Origin: an uncultured Bacteroidales bacterium
Lineage (GTDB): Bacteria; Bacteroidota; Bacteroidia; Bacteroidales; Bacteroidaceae
Assembly: GCA_902783615.1 (NCBI GenBank)
Contig: CACZRQ010000169.1
Location: forward strand, 1 to 15,648
Reading direction: 5' to 3'
DNA length: 15,648 bases
The position numbers and the translations under genes are program-made. This document shows positions 7,043 to 14,560 of the stretch, in pieces. Each line of letters opens with the position of its first letter. The stretch's first letter is position 1. The notes below the pieces were generated by a model. The model did no database searches, was not told the DNA's origin, and saw only the letters and a program-made list of their open reading frames with translations.

Positions 7043-8455
7043 TTACTTGTTTTTCAATGCGATGCGGATTTCCTCCAGCTCCTCGTGCAGCTTCTTGTCC
7101 ACCTCTTCCTGCTCCTTGATGGTCTTGCAGGCATGCAGCACGGTGGCATGGTCGCGGTTGCCGATGAGCTTGCCGATGCGGGCGGTGGAGAAATCGGTGT
7201 AGTCCTTCGCCAGGAACATGGCGATCTGACGTGCCAACACCACCTCGTGCTTGCGCGACTTGGTTTGGATGACGCTGGTTTCCAGTCCGAAATGCTGGCA
7301 AACGACTTCGATGATATCGTAGATGGTGAGCTCTTTCTCCTCGGTGCAGGTGAACTTCTGCACAATTAGGCGCGCCAGCTCTAAGTCGATTTCCTTATTG
7401 AATATGGTGGCTTGTGCCATCATGGAGATGGCGATGCCCTCGAGGTCTCTCACACTGCCTGTGGCATGTTCGGCCACATACTCGATGACTTGCTCGGGGA
7501 ATTTCCAACCGTCGCGCTGCACCTTGCTGCGGAAGATGTCTTTGCGGAGGTCGAAGGAAGGTGATTCCAGCTCGGCCACCATTCCCCACTTGAAGCGGGT
7601 GATGAGGCGGTCTTCCAGTCCTTGCAGCAGCATGGGGGCACGGTCGGCCGTCATCACCAGCTGCTTGCCGTTCTGGTGCAGTTGGTTGAATATATAGAAA
7701 AATGTGTTTTGTGTCTTGGTGTTTCCGGCAAACTCCTGGATATCGTCGATGATCAGCACATCGATGGTCTGATAGAAGTTGATGAAATCGTTCAGGGTGT
7801 TGTTCCTCACCGAGTCGGTGTATTGCACCTTGAACAGATGGGCTGAAACGTAGAGCACGCGTGCCGATGGGTTCAGCTGCTTTACCCTCAGACCGATGGC
7901 ATTGGCCAGATGGGTCTTGCCCACACCAGAGGCTCCATATATAAAATAGGGGTTGAAGGTCTTGCCCGGATCTCTTGCCACTGCTTCGGCCACACTGCGT
8001 GCCAGCTTGTTGCTCATGCCCTCGATGAAGGTCTCGAAGTTGCACAAGGGATTCAAATGCGGATCCAGGTCGTTGGATGGCATCTGAGGCAGGTCTTTCT
8101 TGACAACCGCCTTGACTTGCTTCGGCAGAATGGTGCGTTGGGTGGACTGGTATTCAACGGTGGCGTGCTCGTCTTGCACCACCATCACCTGGTATTCCAG
8201 GTTGGTGCCCTCGCCGAAATAGCGGTACAGCACCTTCCGCATCAGGTCGAGGAACCGTTCTTCCAGGAATTCGTAGAAGTACTGGCTCGGCACGCTGATG
8301 TGCAAGGTATTGTTTTCGTAGCCCAACGGTACGATGGGGGCAAACCACGTCTGGAATATCTGTTCGCTGACATTATCCCTGATGGCTTGCGCGCATTTTG
8401 ACCACTGAGCGGCAAAATCAATCGGCTGTATGTTCTGTTCACCTTTTGTCATCAT
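7043..8455 (-). CDS. dnaA: Chromosomal replication initiator DnaA
   Basis: DnaA binds DnaA boxes at oriC, oligomerises with ATP and melts the origin. From the ATG at 8455 the product has 470 residues, the usual length. An N-terminal helicase/partner domain (about 1-90) is followed by a linker and an AAA+ module: Walker A GASGVGKT (174-181), Walker B LIIDDIQ (234-240) and a sensor-II segment GSVRDLEG (333-340). The DNA-binding domain IV ends with the signature helix GNRDHATVLHACKTI (about 432-446). The frame stays open to 8605, but the matching promoter (8474-8505) lies inside that extension, so the start at 8455 (or the adjacent ATG at 8452) is preferred. nrdJ follows 15 nt downstream. Confidence 0.96.
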   Translation of the reverse strand: MMTKGEQNIQPIDFAAQWSKCAQAIRDNVSEQIFQTWFAPIVPLGYENNTLHISVPSQYFYEFLEERFLDLMRKVLYRYFGEGTNLEYQVMVVQDEHATVEYQSTQRTILPKQVKAVVKKDLPQMPSNDLDPHLNPLCNFETFIEGMSNKLARSVAEAVARDPGKTFNPYFIYGASGVGKTHLANAIGLRVKQLNPSARVLYVSAHLFKVQYTDSVRNNTLNDFINFYQTIDVLIIDDIQEFAGNTKTQNTFFYIFNQLHQNGKQLVMTADRAPMLLQGLEDRLITRFKWGMVAELESPSFDLRKDIFRSKVQRDGWKFPEQVIEYVAEHATGSVRDLEGIAISMMAQATIFNKEIDLELARLIVQKFTCTEEKELTIYDIIEVVCQHFGLETSVIQTKSRKHEVVLARQIAMFLAKDYTDFSTARIGKLIGNRDHATVLHACKTIKEQEEVDKKLHEELEEIRIALKNK

Positions 8456-8473
8456 TCGCTTCTTTTGCGAGTA

Positions 8474-8505
8474 CAAAGTTGGGAATCTTTTTTGAAATAA
8501 ACAAA
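8474..8505 (-). promoter_or_regulatory. Promoter of dnaA-nrdJ
   Basis: On the minus strand, TTTG (8505-8502) is followed after 20 bp by CAACTTTG (8481-8474), one mismatch from the Bacteroidetes TAnnTTTG box and at consensus spacing. Transcription would start about 10-15 nt upstream of the ATG at 8455. The 9-mer GTTGGGAAT (plus strand 8478-8486) overlaps the -7 box. Confidence 0.6.
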
Positions 8506-8642
8506 TGCCTTTTTTTCTTGCAAAATTGGAAGATATTACAAGTTGCTGTAATTCAATGAAAAATAGGAAATGGTTGCAAACCTTACCCATTTCTATGATT
8601 TGCATTTTTCCAACACTCTGTGAATGTGCTGCTTATAAAGCA

Positions 8643-8683
8643 TGTTGGGAATAACGGCTCGTTTTGAGCGTGTATTCCCAACA
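8643..8683. promoter_or_regulatory. 41-bp inverted repeat upstream of dnaA
   Basis: TGTTGGGAATA (8643-8653) and TATTCCCAACA (8673-8683) are perfect 11-bp arms. Inside them a GCTC/GAGC stem (8657-8660/8666-8669) surrounds a GTTTT loop. No T-run follows on either strand, so it is not a standard intrinsic terminator of the upstream MCE gene. It may be a protein-binding site or a structured mRNA end. It contains two of the three GTTGGGAAT copies in this gap. Confidence 0.55.
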
Positions 8684-8768
8684 CTTTTCCTTAATGCCTG
8701 TAATATGAGAGTTTCCGCACTATTCCATCATAAAGATTCTTCAATTTATTATTTAGACAAAATCTAAA

Positions 8769-9674
8769 TTATGGATTTTGCGGCTTATCTTTTTTTCCGA
8801 AAACCGAGAAGTGGACATAGCGTTTTGGGTGGTTCTGGAAGTCTTCCAAGAGGCTGGCAGCATTGGCGGCGGTCTGGCTCAGATTGTTATACAGCGAGGG
8901 GTCGTTCAGAAGCAATCCCACGGTGTTGTCCTTGCGCTCCAGGCGTGCGGTGATCTGCTGCACATTGGCCAGCGTTTCGTCCACTTTGCTCATGGTAGCG
9001 GCATAGTCGATTTCGCTGAGCTTGCCACTCACGGTCACGAAATTGTCGCTGATCTGGTTCAGCTTGCCGGTGAGCTGGGGGATGTCGTCGCGCATCATGC
9101 GCTCCAGCTGGCGGCTGTTGTTGTTGAGGCTGGCCGTCAGGCTCTCGATGTTGTGCAGGGTGGCAGGAATGGCTGGATCGGCCAAGAGGCTGTTCAGCGA
9201 GGCCATGATGGAGTCGAGCTTCGGCAGCATCTTCTCTAAGGTGGGGATCATGGCGGCTGCCTTGCCCAAGGCTCCGGCATTCACGCTACCGTTGATGGTA
9301 TCGCCGGCATTGAGGCGCTCTCTGGGGTTGTTGGCCAGCAGCAGGTTCAGCTTCACGGCTCCGAGGAGGTCGGACTGCAGCTCGGCGGTGGAACCCTTGG
9401 GGATGCGCAGGGATGGCTCCACATCGATTTCTGCCACCACATTGCCCGGATGTGCGTAATCGTATTCCAAGTCGCTCACAATGCCCACCTTGAAGCCGTC
9501 GGCAAACACGGGACTCGATTTCGACAGTCCGTTGATGTCTTCAAACTGTACGTAGAAGACGCTGTTCGACTTGAAGAGGCTCACGCCTTTCAGGTAGTTG
9601 ATACCATATATTAATAAGAACAGGGCGATGACGCCTGCAATGCCAATCTTTACTTCTTTGTTGAAACCTTTCAT
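8769..9674 (-). CDS. MCE-family (MlaD-like) lipid-transport protein
   Basis: The 301-residue product has one N-terminal membrane helix (about residues 9-27, GIAGVIALFLLIYGINYL) followed by an MCE/MlaD domain (about 36-115, with 'VFADGFKVGIVSDLEY' and 'SDLLGAVKLNLLL') and a long amphipathic C-terminal helical region (about 130-275) rich in spaced Leu, Ile and Asn. MCE proteins form hexameric rings or tubes that carry phospholipids between the inner and outer membranes, usually with MlaE/MlaF-type ABC partners; none of these is in the window. The ATG is 17 nt downstream of the amidase stop codon, so the two are likely one operon, a pairing I recall from other Bacteroidetes. The exact lipid and direction of transport are unknown. 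Confidence 0.9.
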   Translation of the reverse strand: MKGFNKEVKIGIAGVIALFLLIYGINYLKGVSLFKSNSVFYVQFEDINGLSKSSPVFADGFKVGIVSDLEYDYAHPGNVVAEIDVEPSLRIPKGSTAELQSDLLGAVKLNLLLANNPRERLNAGDTINGSVNAGALGKAAAMIPTLEKMLPKLDSIMASLNSLLADPAIPATLHNIESLTASLNNNSRQLERMMRDDIPQLTGKLNQISDNFVTVSGKLSEIDYAATMSKVDETLANVQQITARLERKDNTVGLLLNDPSLYNNLSQTAANAASLLEDFQNHPKRYVHFSVFGKKDKPQNP

Positions 9675-9691
9675 TTTCCAGTATAATCGTT

Positions 9692-10933
9692 TTATTTGTT
9701 CTTGTTCCGTTTAAATTCATTGATGGCCTCGTTCACGTTCACTTTCTTGTCTTGCTTGAAGGCGATGATGAAAGCGTCCTTGAACTTGGCGGTAACTCCC
9801 TTCAGCTTGCTCCGCACGGCGTTGTAGTCGGTCGAAGCGCCATAGGTATATTTGTAGGTGTTATTCTCCACGTAATAGTCCACCGGCGAGAGCCCTTTCA
9901 GTCGCTTGTCGTTGTCCTTCAGCTTGGTGGTCGATAGCAGGAACTGAATCTTGAATACAGGGGCATCGCTGGGGGCGGTGGATGCTGCGGCAGGTTTCGC
10001 CTGCTCCTTGGTGGCAGGCTTTTCTGGCTGCTTCGTTGCCGGCTTCTCTGGCTCCTTGGCGGCGGGCTTGGTGGCCTGTTGCGCTTGCGTAGGCTTCACA
10101 TCGGCCATGGGCTTCACTTCCTCGCTGTCATCGGTCACCACAGGAGTGTTGGCTGCATTCTGCTCGCGGGCCTGTTGCTCGGTCTTGTAAGCCAGGAAAG
10201 CGTTGAAGATGCTCTTCGCCATCGACGAGCTGCCCTCGGCGCTGTTCAGGTATTGCTCCTCGGCTGGGGTGGAGATGAAGCCCAACTCCACCAGCACGCT
10301 GGGCATGGAGGTGTCTCTCAACACCAGGAACCCAGCCTGATGTACCCCGCTGTCCACTCGCTTGCTGTTGCTCTTGAACTGTTGCTGAATCTGCGAGGCG
10401 AAGTGCACGCTCTGCGACATGAACTGGTCTTGCATGAATTCGAAGATGATGTACGACTCGGCCGAGTTGGGGTCGAAGCCGGCATAGTGCGTCTTATAGT
10501 CGTCCTCATACAGAATCACCGCATTCTCCCGCTTGGCCACCTCGAGGTTGGCATCACTTCGCGCCAAACCCAGCGTCCAGGTGGAGGCTCCACGAGCCGT
10601 GCGGTTATTGGCCAGCGCGTTGGTGTGGATGGAGATGAAGAGGTCGGCTTTCGCCTCGTTGGCTATCTCGGCACGGCGGTTCAGGTTGACAAACACATCG
10701 GTCTTGCGGGTATAGATCACCTTCACGTCGTTGCACTGACTTTCGATAAGCTTGCCCAACTTCAGCGCTACTGACAGGTTGATGTTCTTCTCTTTCGAGG
10801 TCTTGCCGATGGCACCCGTGTCGTTTCCACCATGCCCCGCATCAATCACCAACACGAAGTCGCGCGCTGAAGCCGTGAGCACCATGCACCACAGCAGCGT
10901 TGCCAATCCTAATATGTGTTTAAAATAGGCCAT
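9692..10933 (-). CDS. N-acetylmuramoyl-L-alanine amidase (Amidase_3, AmiC-like)
   Basis: The 413-residue zinc enzyme cuts the bond between MurNAc and the stem-peptide L-alanine. A signal peptide (about 1-23, ending TASA) indicates periplasmic export. The Amidase_3 domain (about 25-250) shows zinc and catalytic residues His34 (DAGHGG), Glu48, His103 (SIHTN) and Glu216 (VELGF). A Pro/Lys/Ala/Glu-rich linker (about 270-325) with KPATK-type repeats leads to a C-terminal domain (about 326-405) that looks like a divergent SPOR-type or peptidoglycan-binding module; that part is inference. Members act in septal splitting during division. It is probably co-transcribed with the MCE gene downstream. An exact -7 box TAAATTTG lies upstream on the same strand (10957-10950). 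Confidence 0.93.
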   Translation of the reverse strand: MAYFKHILGLATLLWCMVLTASARDFVLVIDAGHGGNDTGAIGKTSKEKNINLSVALKLGKLIESQCNDVKVIYTRKTDVFVNLNRRAEIANEAKADLFISIHTNALANNRTARGASTWTLGLARSDANLEVAKRENAVILYEDDYKTHYAGFDPNSAESYIIFEFMQDQFMSQSVHFASQIQQQFKSNSKRVDSGVHQAGFLVLRDTSMPSVLVELGFISTPAEEQYLNSAEGSSSMAKSIFNAFLAYKTEQQAREQNAANTPVVTDDSEEVKPMADVKPTQAQQATKPAAKEPEKPATKQPEKPATKEQAKPAAASTAPSDAPVFKIQFLLSTTKLKDNDKRLKGLSPVDYYVENNTYKYTYGASTDYNAVRSKLKGVTAKFKDAFIIAFKQDKKVNVNEAINEFKRNKNK

Positions 10934-10949
10934 ATCTTCAAATTCTGTG

Positions 10950-10957
10950 CAAATTTA
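10950..10957 (-). promoter_or_regulatory. -7 box of the amidase-MCE promoter
   Basis: TAAATTTG on the minus strand is an exact match to TAnnTTTG, 17 nt upstream of the amidase ATG. No clear TTTG -33 box stands at the usual spacing, so the promoter is only half supported. Confidence 0.5.
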
Positions 10958-11011
10958 ATTCAAAATATCTGAAAACTTACCTGTTTGCATGGGTTTTAAG
11001 CGTAACATTTG

Positions 11012-11019
11012 TAATTTTG
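11012..11019 (+). promoter_or_regulatory. -7 box of the HD-domain gene promoter
   Basis: TAATTTTG exactly matches TAnnTTTG, 18 nt upstream of the ATG at 11038. A TTTG at 10984-10987 is 24 bp away, slightly long for a -33 box. Together with the opposite-facing box at 10950-10957 it makes a compact divergent promoter region of 104 bp. Confidence 0.5.
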
Positions 11020-11037
11020 CACAAAAAATAAGAGAAT

Positions 11038-11586
11038 ATGGACAAAAATTCGTTTCCTTACGACATTATATATAAGTATTACCCTGAAGAAAACCAGCTG
11101 AGGAATATCCTGCTCACGCATAGCGAGCTGGTGGCTCGAAAGGCCTTGCAGGTGGCCGACAAGCATCCTGAATTGGCGTTAGACCGCCAGTTCTTGGAGG
11201 AAGCTTCCCTGCTGCACGACATCGGCATCTTCCTCTGCGACGCCCCATCCATTCAATGTTTCGGCACCCATCCCTACATCTGTCACGGCTACTTAGGTGC
11301 CGAGCTGATGCGCCAAGAGGGACTTGAGCGTCATGCCCTGGTGTGCGAACGGCATACGGGAGCTGGCTTGACCCTGACACAGATTGAAGCCCAGAACCTG
11401 CCTGTGCCCCATCGCGACATGCTGCCCGTGACGCTGGAGGAACAGGTGATCTGCTTTGCCGACAAGTTCTTTTCCAAGACTCGCTTGGCGGAAGAAAAGA
11501 CCGTCGAGCAGGCTCGCAGAAGCTTGCAGAAGTTTGGCGAAGAGGGGGTGGAGCGTTTCAATCGCTGGTGTGAGATATTCCTTTAA
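11038..11586 (+). CDS. HD-domain metal-dependent phosphohydrolase, HDIG type
   Basis: The 182-residue cytosolic protein is a single HD domain. Ligand-type residues fall in the usual order: His28, His60-Asp61 in LLHDIGIF, His83, His106 in CERH, and Asp142 in CFADKFF. HD proteins hydrolyse phosphate esters of nucleotides or related metabolites with bound metal ions. The extra histidines suggest a bimetal centre like that of HDIG-type enzymes. The substrate cannot be read from the sequence; a nucleotide or tRNA-end phosphoesterase are open options. The start has weak SD-like purines (AGAGA) a few nt upstream. lptD follows on the same strand but appears to have its own promoter, so co-regulation is uncertain. 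No symbol is justified. Confidence 0.85.
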   Translation: MDKNSFPYDIIYKYYPEENQLRNILLTHSELVARKALQVADKHPELALDRQFLEEASLLHDIGIFLCDAPSIQCFGTHPYICHGYLGAELMRQEGLERHALVCERHTGAGLTLTQIEAQNLPVPHRDMLPVTLEEQVICFADKFFSKTRLAEEKTVEQARRSLQKFGEEGVERFNRWCEIFL

Positions 11587-11631
11587 GAACTAAAAAACCG
11601 TTAAATCTGCGAGAATTATTCAATTTATTAC

Positions 11632-11639
11632 TAATTTTG
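11632..11639 (+). promoter_or_regulatory. lptD: -7 box of the lptD promoter
   Basis: TAATTTTG exactly matches TAnnTTTG and lies between the HD-domain stop codon (11586) and lptD. It would give lptD a leader of about 35-40 nt. No clean TTTG -33 box was found. Confidence 0.5.
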
Positions 11640-11649
11640 TAGGTTTATT

Positions 11650-11667
11650 GACTGATAGTAGTCAGTC
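11650..11667 (+). promoter_or_regulatory. Leader hairpin upstream of the lptD ribosome-binding site
   Basis: GACTGA (11650-11655) pairs with TCAGTC (11662-11667) around a TAGTAG loop. The AAGG sequence (11675-11678) that fits a ribosome-binding site begins 7 nt later. It could shape translation initiation of lptD, whose start codon is TTG. The function is inference. Confidence 0.35.
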
Positions 11668-11682
11668 GGATTATAAGGTAAA

Positions 11683-14442
11683 TTGTTGAGAAATAGAGTC
11701 ATCATAGGGATTTTAGCGTTGCTGACACTCGTTTTCTGTTCGTTGGATGCGAGTGCCCAGAGGCGTCGTAACACCAGGGTTTCCCCATTGACGAATGGAG
11801 AGACGGCTGCCGTGTTGCCTCCCGACTCGTTGGCTACCGATTCGCTGGCACTCGATTCCCTGTCCACCAACACCGCGGCCTTGGATTCTGTGCCGAAGCG
11901 TCAGGAAACCATCACAGCTCCCGTGGATTTCGAGGCTTCCGACTCCATCGTGTTCACCCAAAACGGCTTTGCCCACCTGTATGGCGAGAGCAAGGTGACC
12001 TACGAGCAGATCAACCTGGCTGCCGATGTGATTTCGATGAACATCGACAGTACTACGGTCTATGCCTACGGACGCGAGGATTCCTTGGGTACCGTGAAAG
12101 GTACGCCTGTGTTTACGGAGGGCGATACTCCCTACGAAACCAAGGAGATACGCTATAACTTCAACAGCAAGCGAGGCATCATCAGCAACATCGTGACCCA
12201 GCAGGGTGAGGGCTATGTGATTGGCAACAACGCCAAGAAGGGTGCCAACGATGAGATTTACCTCAAGCAGGGCATCTATACCACTTGCGACAACCACGAA
12301 CATCCGCACTTCTACATGCAGATGACCTACGCCAAGGTGCGACCCAAGAAGAATGTGGTGACGGGACCAGCCTACTTAGTGGTGGAAGATGTGCCGCTAC
12401 CCATTGCGGTACCTTTCTTCTTCTTCCCGTTCAACAGCACCTATTCGTCTGGTATCCTGATGCCTACCTATATGGATGACTCGAACCGAGGCTTCGGCTT
12501 GACCAATGGTGGCTACTACTTCGCCATCAGCGACAAGATGGACCTGGCGCTTCGAGGCGATATCTTCACCAAAGGCTCGTGGAGGGTGGATGCCACCACC
12601 AATTACGTGAAGCGATACAAGTATTCGGGTAACTTCCAGGCTAACTATCAGGTGACGAAGATGGGCGACAAGGGTTTGCCCGACTATTCCGAGACGAAGG
12701 ACTTCAAGATTGTGTGGTCGCATCGCCAGGATGCCAAAGCCAATCCAAACACCACGTTTACGGCCAGTGTGAACTTCTCGACCAGTAGCTATGAGAAGAC
12801 CAACATCGGCAACCTGTATAACGCGCAGGCGATGGCGCAGAACACCAAAACGTCAAGTGTGAGCTATTCGCGCAACTTCCCCGACCAGAAGCTGAACATC
12901 TCGCTTTCTACCAACATCGCGCAGACCACACGAGACTCATCGATCTCTATCACTCTGCCTGATTTGAACATCGCCCTTTCCACCATCTTCCCCTTCAAGC
13001 GTAAGGTGGCTGTGGGCAACGAGCGTTGGTATGAGAAGATCTCCCTGCGCTACAGCGGACGATTCTCTGCCAGCATCAACACCAAGGACGACCTGATTTT
13101 CAAGAAGAACTACATCAAGGATTGGCGAAATGGCATGAAGCACGAGATTCCTGTGAGTGCCACTTTCCAGGTGCTGAAGTATTTCAACGTTACGCCATCG
13201 TTCAACTATACCGAGCGTTGGTACAGCCAGAAAATCAAGAAAGACTGGGATCCTGTGAATCAGCAGGTGGTGAATACCGACACCATCTATGGTTTCCATC
13301 GTGTGTATGACTATAGTGGAAGCTTGAGCGTGAACACCAAGATCTATGGCATGTATCAGCCTTTGTTCATGAAGAGCAAGCAGATACAGATTCGCCACAT
13401 CATCACTCCTGAGGTATCGGTCAGCGCCACCCCCGATTTCGGCTCGCCAAGCTATGGGTATTATAACAGCTATGTGCGTCGCGACTTGAATGGCACGCCC
13501 CGCGATACGGTGGTTTACAACATGTATGAGGGCTCGCTGTTCGGTGTGCCCAGTCAGGGAAAGAGTGGCGTGGTGAACTTCCGACTGAGCAACAACATGG
13601 AGATGAAGTATCGCGACAAGAACGACTCGATCCATAAGGTGAGTCTGATAGACGAGTTGGGCTTTGGCATCTCCTACAACTTTGCCGCCGAGCGGAAGCC
13701 GTGGAGTAATCTCTCGATGAACCTGCGTCTGAAGCTCACGAAGAGCTATACGTTCAGTATGAGTACATCGTTTGCCACCTATGCTTATGAGTTCGACAAG
13801 AACGGCAACGTGGTTGAGGGCGATCGAACGGAGTGGTCGTATGGACGCTTCGGACGATTCCAGGGGTATGGCACTTCGTTCAACTATACGCTCAACAACG
13901 ATACATTCAAGAAGCTGTTCAGCAAGAAGGAGAAGGGTAAGGACGAGAAGAAGGAGGGTGATAACAATCCGCCGCCCGAAGGAGGTGATTCGTCCGATGC
14001 TGATGCTGGGCAGCCCCAGCCAAAGCGTAAGGTTCAGGCGGCTACCGACGATGAGGGCTATCAGAAAGCCAACATCCAGTGGTCGGTCAACCTCAGCACG
14101 GGTTTCAATATCCGCGAGGACCGCACCAAGCCCATCAACAAGCGCACCATGCGATATCCGTATAAGATTAGCTTGAATGCATTGAATATCAATGGCAACC
14201 TGAAGCTCACCAACAAGTGGGTCATCAACTTCAATACGGGCTATGATTTCGAGACGAAGCAGGTGGTGCAAACGTCGTTCAACCTGAGTCGCGACCTCCA
14301 TTGCTTCACCATGACGGCCGCCATCTCTCCTTTCGGACAGTATAAGTATTACAACTTTACCATCCGAGCCACTGCCAGCATCCTCCAAGACCTCAAGTGG
14401 GATCAGCGCAGCAACACCCAAAGCAATATTCAGTGGTACTAA
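11683..14442 (+). CDS. lptD: LPS-assembly outer-membrane protein LptD (OstA-like, Bacteroidetes type)
   Basis: The 919-residue protein inserts lipopolysaccharide into the outer leaflet of the outer membrane. A signal peptide (about 1-25, ending ASA) precedes a Ser/Thr/Leu/Asp-rich spacer, an OstA/LptA-like beta-jellyroll (about 75-215) and a long beta-barrel region (about 230-919) rich in alternating aromatic and polar residues, ending in Trp-Tyr as outer-membrane barrels often do. A charged Lys/Glu/Pro/Gly-rich insertion (about 745-787) probably forms a loop. Start: no ATG occurs in frame until after residue 100, and starting there would lose the signal peptide; TTG at 11683 (or the next codon, also TTG, at 11686) follows AAGG at 11675-11678, so a TTG start is favoured. 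The partner LptE is not present here. Confidence 0.9.
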   Translation: MLRNRVIIGILALLTLVFCSLDASAQRRRNTRVSPLTNGETAAVLPPDSLATDSLALDSLSTNTAALDSVPKRQETITAPVDFEASDSIVFTQNGFAHLYGESKVTYEQINLAADVISMNIDSTTVYAYGREDSLGTVKGTPVFTEGDTPYETKEIRYNFNSKRGIISNIVTQQGEGYVIGNNAKKGANDEIYLKQGIYTTCDNHEHPHFYMQMTYAKVRPKKNVVTGPAYLVVEDVPLPIAVPFFFFPFNSTYSSGILMPTYMDDSNRGFGLTNGGYYFAISDKMDLALRGDIFTKGSWRVDATTNYVKRYKYSGNFQANYQVTKMGDKGLPDYSETKDFKIVWSHRQDAKANPNTTFTASVNFSTSSYEKTNIGNLYNAQAMAQNTKTSSVSYSRNFPDQKLNISLSTNIAQTTRDSSISITLPDLNIALSTIFPFKRKVAVGNERWYEKISLRYSGRFSASINTKDDLIFKKNYIKDWRNGMKHEIPVSATFQVLKYFNVTPSFNYTERWYSQKIKKDWDPVNQQVVNTDTIYGFHRVYDYSGSLSVNTKIYGMYQPLFMKSKQIQIRHIITPEVSVSATPDFGSPSYGYYNSYVRRDLNGTPRDTVVYNMYEGSLFGVPSQGKSGVVNFRLSNNMEMKYRDKNDSIHKVSLIDELGFGISYNFAAERKPWSNLSMNLRLKLTKSYTFSMSTSFATYAYEFDKNGNVVEGDRTEWSYGRFGRFQGYGTSFNYTLNNDTFKKLFSKKEKGKDEKKEGDNNPPPEGGDSSDADAGQPQPKRKVQAATDDEGYQKANIQWSVNLSTGFNIREDRTKPINKRTMRYPYKISLNALNINGNLKLTNKWVINFNTGYDFETKQVVQTSFNLSRDLHCFTMTAAISPFGQYKYYNFTIRATASILQDLKWDQRSNTQSNIQWY

Positions 14443-14467
14443 TAGGTTATTAGTGGCAGGTTTGTTG

Positions 14468-14550
14468 ATATACGACGCTGAAAGCGTCGCCGCATAATAG
14501 CCGCGGGTTCGAAGAACCTGCGGTTTGCATTTCAGCGTCAAAAATTATAT
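14468..14550. repeat. Structured palindromic intergenic repeat, copy B
   Basis: The element begins with GACGCTGAAAGCGTC (14474-14488), identical to copy A over those 15 bases and 31/35 identical through 14508. The inverse TTTCAGCGTC (14530-14539) closes an outer stem. The core is a 10-bp hairpin with one mismatch, CCGCGGGTTC (14501-14510) with GAACCTGCGG (14514-14523), around a GAA loop. The hairpin sequences differ from copy A but the fold is kept. It lies between the convergent lptD and ung genes, where it could also act as a bidirectional transcript end. Confidence 0.75.
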
Positions 14551-14560
14551 GCACCTTGTT

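Larger units (their letters stand above)
8456..8768. other. 313-bp gap between the MCE gene and dnaA
   Basis: The gap holds no plausible gene. It contains a weak hairpin TTTAGA/TCTAAA (8752-8757/8763-8768) next to the MCE stop codon, the 41-bp inverted repeat, a small TGCTT/AAGCA palindrome near 8630-8642, and the dnaA promoter. I found no TTATNCACA DnaA boxes and no AT-rich 13-mer array, so there is no visible oriC here. Confidence 0.5.

Noticed and set aside
8456..8605. Longer DnaA reading frame starting at 8605
   Set aside because: The extra 50 residues do not resemble DnaA, and the predicted dnaA promoter lies within them; the start at 8455 gives the normal protein length.
8643..8683. 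41-bp inverted repeat as an intrinsic terminator of the MCE gene
   Set aside because: No T-run follows the stem on the minus strand, so it is listed as an inverted repeat of unknown role instead.
12937..14541. Long open frame (534 codons) on the minus strand inside lptD
   Set aside because: It is antisense to the LptD barrel, runs into the repeat element, and shows no domain, signal peptide or promoter.
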